From positions 66,220-130,219 of the forward strand of contig NZ_KK020677.1 in assembly GCF_000307775.2 (NCBI RefSeq): a stretch of 64,000 nucleotides of DNA, given 5' to 3'. A program made the position numbers and the translations under genes. Of the stretch, positions 59,730 to 64,000 are shown piece after piece. This stretch comes from Stutzerimonas stutzeri KOS6. Its GTDB lineage: Bacteria > Pseudomonadota > Gammaproteobacteria > Pseudomonadales > Pseudomonadaceae. The notes under the pieces were generated by a model. That model was not told the origin of the DNA. It did no database searches and saw only the letters and a program-made list of their open reading frames with translations. The first letter of the stretch is position 1. Each line of letters starts with the position of its first letter.

Positions 59730-61264
59730 AAATTCGTTCACAAGTAGGCATGGTCCTGAACCTGGACAAGTGCATCGGCTGCCACACCTGCTCGATCACC
59801 TGCAAGAACGTCTGGACCAGCCGCGAAGGCATGGAATACGCCTGGTTCAACAACGTCGAGACCAAGCCCGGCATCGGCTACCCGAAGGAGTGGGAAAACC
59901 AGGACAAGTGGAAGGGCGGCTGGGTGCGCAACGGCGATGGCACCATCAACCCGCGCATCGGCGGCAAGTTCCGCGTGCTGGCGAACATCTTCGCCAACCC
60001 GGACCTGCCGACCATCGACGACTACTACGAGCCGTTCGACTTCGACTACCAGAACCTGCACACCGCGCCAATCTCCGATCACCAGCCGGTTGCACGTCCG
60101 CGCTCGCTGATCTCCGGCCAGCGCATGGAAAAGATCGAGTGGGGCCCTAACTGGGAAGAAATTCTCGGCACCGAGTTCGCCAAGCGTCGCAAGGACAAGA
60201 ACTTCGACAAGGTACAGGCCGACATCTACGGCCAGTACGAAAACACCTTCATGATGTACCTGCCGCGCCTGTGCGAGCACTGCCTGAACCCGACCTGCGC
60301 CGCGTCCTGCCCGAGCGGTGCGATCTACAAGCGCGAGGAGGACGGCATCGTCCTCATCGACCAGGAAAAGTGCCGCGGCTGGCGCATGTGCATCAGCGGC
60401 TGCCCGTACAAGAAGATCTACTTCAACTGGAAGAGCGGCAAATCCGAGAAGTGCATCTTCTGCTTCCCGCGCATCGAGGCCGGCATGCCGACCGTCTGCG
60501 CCGAGACATGCGTAGGCCGCATCCGCTACCTCGGCGTGCTGCTGTACGACGCCGACCGCATCCATGAAGTGGCCAGCACCGTCAACGAGCAGGACCTGTA
60601 CGCCAAGCAACTGGAGATCTTCCTCGATCCGTTCGATCCGAAGGTCATCGAGCAGGCGCTCAACGACGGCGTACCGATGTCGGTGATCGAAGCCGCGCAG
60701 AAGTCGCCGGTTTACAAGATGGCGGTGGACTGGAAGCTGGCCCTGCCGCTGCACCCGGAATACCGCACCCTGCCGATGGTCTGGTACGTGCCGCCGCTCT
60801 CGCCGATCCAGAACGCCGCCAGCGCCGGTCACGTCAGCATGGACGGCGTGCTGCCGGATGTCGACAGCCTGCGCATCCCGCTGCGTTACCTGGCCAACCT
60901 GCTCACCGCAGGTGACGAGGAGCCGGTCAAGCTGGCGCTCAAGCGCATGCTCGCCATGCGCGCCTACAAGCGCGCCGAGCAGGTCGATGGCGTGCAGGAC
61001 CTCGAGGTGCTGGAGAGCGTCGGTCTGTCGGTGGCCCAGGTCGAGGACATGTACCGCTACCTGGCCATCGCCAACTACGAAGACCGTTACGTGATCCCGA
61101 CCGCGCACCGCGAAGAGGCCATGAGCGACGCCTTCGCCGAGCGTTCCGGTTGCGGCTTCAGCTTCGGCAGCGGCTGCTCGGGCGCCTCGGACACCAACAT
61201 GTTCGGTGCGAAGAAGGCCAACCGCCGCGACATCATCAAGACCGTCCAGCTGTGGGAGGACTGA
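59726..61264 (+). CDS. narH: Respiratory nitrate reductase, beta subunit
   Basis: 512 residues; GGAGGTCGCACA before the ATG lies inside the small ORF. Carries electrons from NarI hemes to NarG through three [4Fe-4S] and one [3Fe-4S] clusters. Cysteine groups: CIGCHTCSITC near residue 16, CEHCLNPTCAASC near 184, CRGWRMCISGC (Trp in place of one Cys, typical of the [3Fe-4S] site) near 217, and CIFC...CAETC near 244-268. The C-terminus GCGFSFGSGCSG is also usual for the family. Confidence 0.98.
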   Translation: MKIRSQVGMVLNLDKCIGCHTCSITCKNVWTSREGMEYAWFNNVETKPGIGYPKEWENQDKWKGGWVRNGDGTINPRIGGKFRVLANIFANPDLPTIDDYYEPFDFDYQNLHTAPISDHQPVARPRSLISGQRMEKIEWGPNWEEILGTEFAKRRKDKNFDKVQADIYGQYENTFMMYLPRLCEHCLNPTCAASCPSGAIYKREEDGIVLIDQEKCRGWRMCISGCPYKKIYFNWKSGKSEKCIFCFPRIEAGMPTVCAETCVGRIRYLGVLLYDADRIHEVASTVNEQDLYAKQLEIFLDPFDPKVIEQALNDGVPMSVIEAAQKSPVYKMAVDWKLALPLHPEYRTLPMVWYVPPLSPIQNAASAGHVSMDGVLPDVDSLRIPLRYLANLLTAGDEEPVKLALKRMLAMRAYKRAEQVDGVQDLEVLESVGLSVAQVEDMYRYLAIANYEDRYVIPTAHREEAMSDAFAERSGCGFSFGSGCSGASDTNMFGAKKANRRDIIKTVQLWED

Positions 61265-61267
61265 GCC

Positions 61268-62023
61268 ATGCGCATCCTTAAAGTGATTTCCCTGCTGCTG
61301 GACTACCCCGACCAGCGCCTGCGCGACGGCCATGCCGAACTGGCCCAGGCCATCGGCTCGGCCCGCGAGATCAGCCCGGAGCAGCGCATCGCGCTGCGCC
61401 GCCTGCTCGACGAGCTGAGCGAAGGCGACCTGATGGACGTGCAGGAGCGCTACACCGACCTGTTCGACCGCGGCCGTTCGCTGTCGCTGCTCCTGTTCGA
61501 GCACGTGCATGGCGAGTCCCGCGACCGCGGCCAGGCCATGGTCGACCTGATGGCGCAGTACACCGAAGCCGGTTTCGACATCGGTGTACGCGAGCTGCCG
61601 GACTACATCCCGCTGTACCTCGAATACCTCGCCACCCGCGACGACCTCGAGGCCCGCGAGGGGCTGGCCGACGTGTCGCACCTGCTGGCCCTGCTGGCGG
61701 CGCGTCTGCAGGAACGCGAAAGCCCGCATGCCGCGTGCTTCCGTGCGCTGCTGCAGATCGCCGGCGAGCCGGTGCAGGAAACCCTGGCCGGCCTGCAGGA
61801 GCAGGTCGCCGCCGAGGAACGCGACGACTCGCTGGAAGCGCTGGACAAGATCTGGGAGGAGGAACAGGTCAATTTCCTCCAGGCCGAGCAGCAGGATCGC
61901 TGCCCATCCATGCCGAGCGGGCCGGGCAAGGCCCGCGAGGAAAGCCCGGTGCCGCTGCACTGGACCGATTTCAAGCATGACGGGCAGGCCGCCGCGCTCG
62001 TCCAGGAGGTGCGCAATGTCTAA
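61268..62023 (+). CDS. narJ: Nitrate reductase assembly chaperone
   Basis: 251 residues, AGGACTGAGCC before the ATG, 3 bases after narH. TorD-like chaperone that holds apo-NarGH until molybdenum cofactor and iron-sulfur insertion; not part of the final enzyme. Seen: LKVISLLLDYPDQRLRDG, YTDLFDRGRSLSLLLFEHVHGESRDRGQAMVDL near residue 60, and PDYIPLYLEYLA near 116, the family core. A long acidic C-terminal tail follows residue 185. Its stop overlaps the narI start by 8 bases. Confidence 0.96.
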   Translation: MRILKVISLLLDYPDQRLRDGHAELAQAIGSAREISPEQRIALRRLLDELSEGDLMDVQERYTDLFDRGRSLSLLLFEHVHGESRDRGQAMVDLMAQYTEAGFDIGVRELPDYIPLYLEYLATRDDLEAREGLADVSHLLALLAARLQERESPHAACFRALLQIAGEPVQETLAGLQEQVAAEERDDSLEALDKIWEEEQVNFLQAEQQDRCPSMPSGPGKAREESPVPLHWTDFKHDGQAAALVQEVRNV

Positions 62024-62807
62024 CTTCAATTTCCTGCTGTTCGGGGTCTACCCCTACATCGCCCTGGCCATCTGCCTGATCGGCAGCTGGGCACGTTTCG
62101 ACCTGTCGCAGTACAGCTGGAAGGCCGGCTCGAGCCAGATGCTGTCGAACAACCGCATGCGCCTGGCAAGCAACCTGTTCCACGTCGGCATCATCTTCAT
62201 CCTGGCCGGGCACTTCGTCGGCCTGCTGATGCCCGAGGCGCTGTATCACCACTTCATCAGCAGCGGTCAGAAGCAGATCGTGGCGATGGTCTCCGGCGGC
62301 TTCTTCGGCATCCTCTGCCTGATCGGCCTGGTGATGCTGATCCGTCGTCGGCTGACCGATGCCCGCGTGCGGGCCACCTCCAGCACCAGCGACATCATGA
62401 TCCTCTTCGTGCTGCTGGCGCAGCTGGTGCTGGGGCTGCTGACCATCGTCGCCTCCACCGGCCATCTGGACGGTTCGGTGATGGTGCTGCTGGGCACCTG
62501 GGCGCAGAGCCTGGTCACCCTGCAGCCGGTCAAGGCGGCCGGCGCCATCGAGTCGGTCAGCGTCATCTACAAGCTGCACGTGTTCCTCGGCATGACCCTG
62601 TTCGTGCTGTTCCCCTTCACCCGTCTGGTGCACATCGTCAGTGCCCCGGTGTGGTACCTGGGCCGGCGCTACCAGATCGTCCGGCAGAAGGGCGTCAAGC
62701 CGGCCATGCCGCGCCCGCAGCGCCCGCGCACCTACGAAGCCCCGGCCCGCGAAACCGTGGCGCCGAAAGCTGTGCCTGCCACGGCAAAGAGCAAGGCCCC
62801 GGTATGA
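62016..62807 (+). CDS. narI: Respiratory nitrate reductase, gamma subunit (cytochrome b)
   Basis: 263 residues, starting inside the last codons of narJ (8-base overlap; GGAGGTGCGCA upstream). Five membrane spans hold two b hemes that take electrons from quinol. Heme ligands expected in NLFHVGIIFILAGHFVGLL (two His near residues 54 and 64) and in the late KLHVFLGMTLFVLFPFTRLVHIV (two His). It is longer than E. coli NarI (225) because of a ~35-residue Pro/Ala/Lys tail (RPQRPRTYEAPARETVAPKA). Confidence 0.97.
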   Translation: MSNFNFLLFGVYPYIALAICLIGSWARFDLSQYSWKAGSSQMLSNNRMRLASNLFHVGIIFILAGHFVGLLMPEALYHHFISSGQKQIVAMVSGGFFGILCLIGLVMLIRRRLTDARVRATSSTSDIMILFVLLAQLVLGLLTIVASTGHLDGSVMVLLGTWAQSLVTLQPVKAAGAIESVSVIYKLHVFLGMTLFVLFPFTRLVHIVSAPVWYLGRRYQIVRQKGVKPAMPRPQRPRTYEAPARETVAPKAVPATAKSKAPV

Positions 62808-62814
62808 CTCCCGC

Positions 62815-62839
62815 CGGCTGACGCCCCGTGCGTCAGCCG
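62815..62839 (+). terminator. Hairpin between narI and the PpiC gene
   Basis: Perfect 10-bp stem CGGCTGACGC / GCGTCAGCCG with a 5-base loop, 7 bases after the narI stop. Not followed by T residues. May stabilise the narGHJI mRNA end or reduce read-through into ppiC. Confidence 0.55.
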
Positions 62840-62888
62840 TCCTGGCCGATCGGATCGAAGGTTCAAGCGTCTTATCGAGGTAATCGTC

Positions 62889-63848
62889 ATGGGTTGTGGA
62901 TGTGGTGGAAGCACCGGTGGAAGCGGCGGCTGCGGTGGCGGCGCGCGTCCGGAAATCGAAGTACCGGTAGATGCTCCTCTGTTTGAGGAGCTACCGCACG
63001 AGGAAGGCAGCGAGCCGGCTGTTGAACAGGCGTCCGCTGAATCATTGCTGATTGCCAGCAGCGAACAGGAGTGGCCGCGGGTGCGGGTCAATGGGGTGGC
63101 GATCGCCGCCCAGGCCATCGCCCAGGAGTTGCAGTATCACCCCGCCGAGAGCCGCGACGAGGCGGTCTTTCTAGCGACCCAGGCACTGGTGGTGCGCGAG
63201 CTGTTGCAGCAGCGCATCGCCGAACTCGGCCTGGTGGTGCGTGCTGAATCCGGCGAAAGCGAGGAAGAGGCGGCCACCCGCACGCTGATCGAGCAGGAAG
63301 TGCCACTACCGCTGGCCGACGAGGCGGCCTGCCAGCAGTACTACAACGGCAACCGGCAGCGCTTCTTCAGCGCGCCGTTGCTGGCCGCGCGGCACATCCT
63401 GCTGGCCTGCCCGGCGGATGACGCCGAGGCGCGCAGCCTGGCGCGGGAACAGGCGCTGGGCCTGTTGCAGCAACTGCAGGCGGCGCCGCAACGCTTCGCC
63501 GAGCTGGCGCTGCAGCATTCGGCCTGCCCGTCCAAGGAACAGGGCGGCGCGCTGGGGCAGATCAGCAAGGGCCAGACGGTGCCGGAGTTCGAACGCCAGC
63601 TGTTCCGTCTGCCGGTAGGCCTCAGCCAGCAACCGCTGGAGAGCCGCTACGGCTATCACCTGGTGTTTGTCGACCAGCGTATAGAAGGCGAGCAACTACC
63701 TTACGAGGCAGTCGCCGGCTCGATTCGTGCCGAGCTCAACCAGCGTGTCTGGCAGATCGGCGTCAGCCAGTACCTGCAGAATCTGGTGGGTGCGGCGAAT
63801 ATCGAAGGCATCCACCTGCAGGGCGCGGAAACGCCACTGATGCAGTAA
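62889..63848 (+). CDS. Parvulin-type peptidyl-prolyl isomerase of the nar cluster
   Basis: 319 residues. Rotamase domain at residues ~165-262 (LAARHILLACPADDAEARSLAREQALGLL, then HSACPSKEQGGALGQISKGQTVPEFERQLFRLPVG and YGYHLVFVDQR). It lacks a classical signal peptide; instead the first 20 residues are Gly/Cys-rich with C3, C5 and C15 (MGCGCGGSTGGSGGCGGG). A NifM-like helical part (residues ~60-150) precedes the domain. A PpiC gene after narI is usual in pseudomonads and may help nitrate reductase mature; the role is inferred. Confidence 0.88.
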   Translation: MGCGCGGSTGGSGGCGGGARPEIEVPVDAPLFEELPHEEGSEPAVEQASAESLLIASSEQEWPRVRVNGVAIAAQAIAQELQYHPAESRDEAVFLATQALVVRELLQQRIAELGLVVRAESGESEEEAATRTLIEQEVPLPLADEAACQQYYNGNRQRFFSAPLLAARHILLACPADDAEARSLAREQALGLLQQLQAAPQRFAELALQHSACPSKEQGGALGQISKGQTVPEFERQLFRLPVGLSQQPLESRYGYHLVFVDQRIEGEQLPYEAVAGSIRAELNQRVWQIGVSQYLQNLVGAANIEGIHLQGAETPLMQ

Positions 63849-63855
63849 CGGAAAC

Positions 63856-63991
63856 GCAGGGTGGATGACGCATCACCCATCCACCGCGCGGGTTGGCGAT
63901 GGATGAACGCAGGGGCACTCGCGCCACCTTCACCGGCTCGCTCCACCGAGCGGGCCATGGTGGATGAAAAACGCGTCATCCACCCTACGAG
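63856..63991. repeat. Two hairpin repeats after the PpiC gene
   Basis: GCAGGGTGGATGACGCATCA then CCCATCCACC (63856-63885), and GGTGGATGAAAAACGCGTCA continuing to TCCACCCTACGAG (63959-63991). Stems GTGGATG/CATCCAC in both. No gene is seen in the last 150 bases of the window. Confidence 0.78.
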
Positions 63992-64000
63992 CTGGTGCAG

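Noticed and set aside
59738..62029. 763-residue minus-strand open frame opposite narH and narJ
   Set aside because: Spans several certain genes in antisense; low-complexity Arg/Ala/Val/His content without domains.
1..64000. Defence island, prophage or integrative element
   Set aside because: Apart from the WYL regulator no nuclease, toxin, integrase, phage or restriction gene was found, and gene order and codon use look core-like throughout.

Overview
The window reads as chromosome of a high-GC, denitrifying gammaproteobacterium of the Pseudomonas/Stutzerimonas group. The gene order ribBA-ribH-nusB-thiL-pgpA, the sbcDC pair, the narX-narL-dnrE arrangement beside narK/narGHJI, and the codon bias all fit that group. 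There are about 60 protein genes. I see no tRNA, rRNA, CRISPR array, prophage or insertion sequence.

Layout. 1-5990: riboflavin genes (ribBA partial, ribH, ribA), nusB, thiL, pgpA, a retropepsin-like protease and a BtuF-type cobalamin-binding protein. 6013-8160: btuB on the minus strand, preceded by a cobalamin riboswitch and a hairpin that covers its ribosome binding site. 8500-14550: sbcC and sbcD, a REP cluster and an orphan WYL regulator. 15094-18592: a two-component system resembling the Fe(II)-sensing BqsRS (CarRS) pair, with three small secreted PepSY proteins and a CusF-like copper protein. 18697-20479: a pseudouridine synthase and endonuclease VIII. 20530-22827: hydroxybutyrate dehydrogenase and a GntP-type permease, with a good sigma-54 promoter and upstream inverted repeats.

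23947-35532 is an aromatic amino-acid catabolic region: an Lrp/AsnC regulator, a fused indolepyruvate ferredoxin oxidoreductase, a Leu/Phe-type dehydrogenase, 4-hydroxyphenylpyruvate dioxygenase, a short divergent homogentisate-dioxygenase-like protein, a fumarylacetoacetase-family hydrolase, maleylacetoacetate isomerase and a sodium-dependent transporter. Arylpyruvates could thus go either to aryl-acetyl-CoA (oxidoreductase) or through homogentisate to fumarate and acetoacetate. 35703-48331 is mixed housekeeping and accessory content: DJ-1/PfpI protein, EAL phosphodiesterase, RhlE helicase, GST, LysE exporter, AraC regulator, alcohol dehydrogenase, HI0933-type flavoprotein, histone-deacetylase-like hydrolase, GNAT, tesB, HAD, DUF411 and DUF4345 proteins.

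48338-63848 is the respiratory nitrate reductase locus: dnrE, narL and narX on the minus strand, then divergently narK-usp-narK-narG-narH-narJ-narI-ppiC. The narX/narK interval carries a NarL-type 7-2-7 site and an ANR/DNR box. A 30-codon ORF whose start copies the start of narH lies between narG and narH. Many intergenic gaps hold members of one hairpin repeat family (outer arms GGTGG / CCACCCTAC). One of these has been tandemly triplicated together with the 3' end of a HAD gene at 46761-47139.
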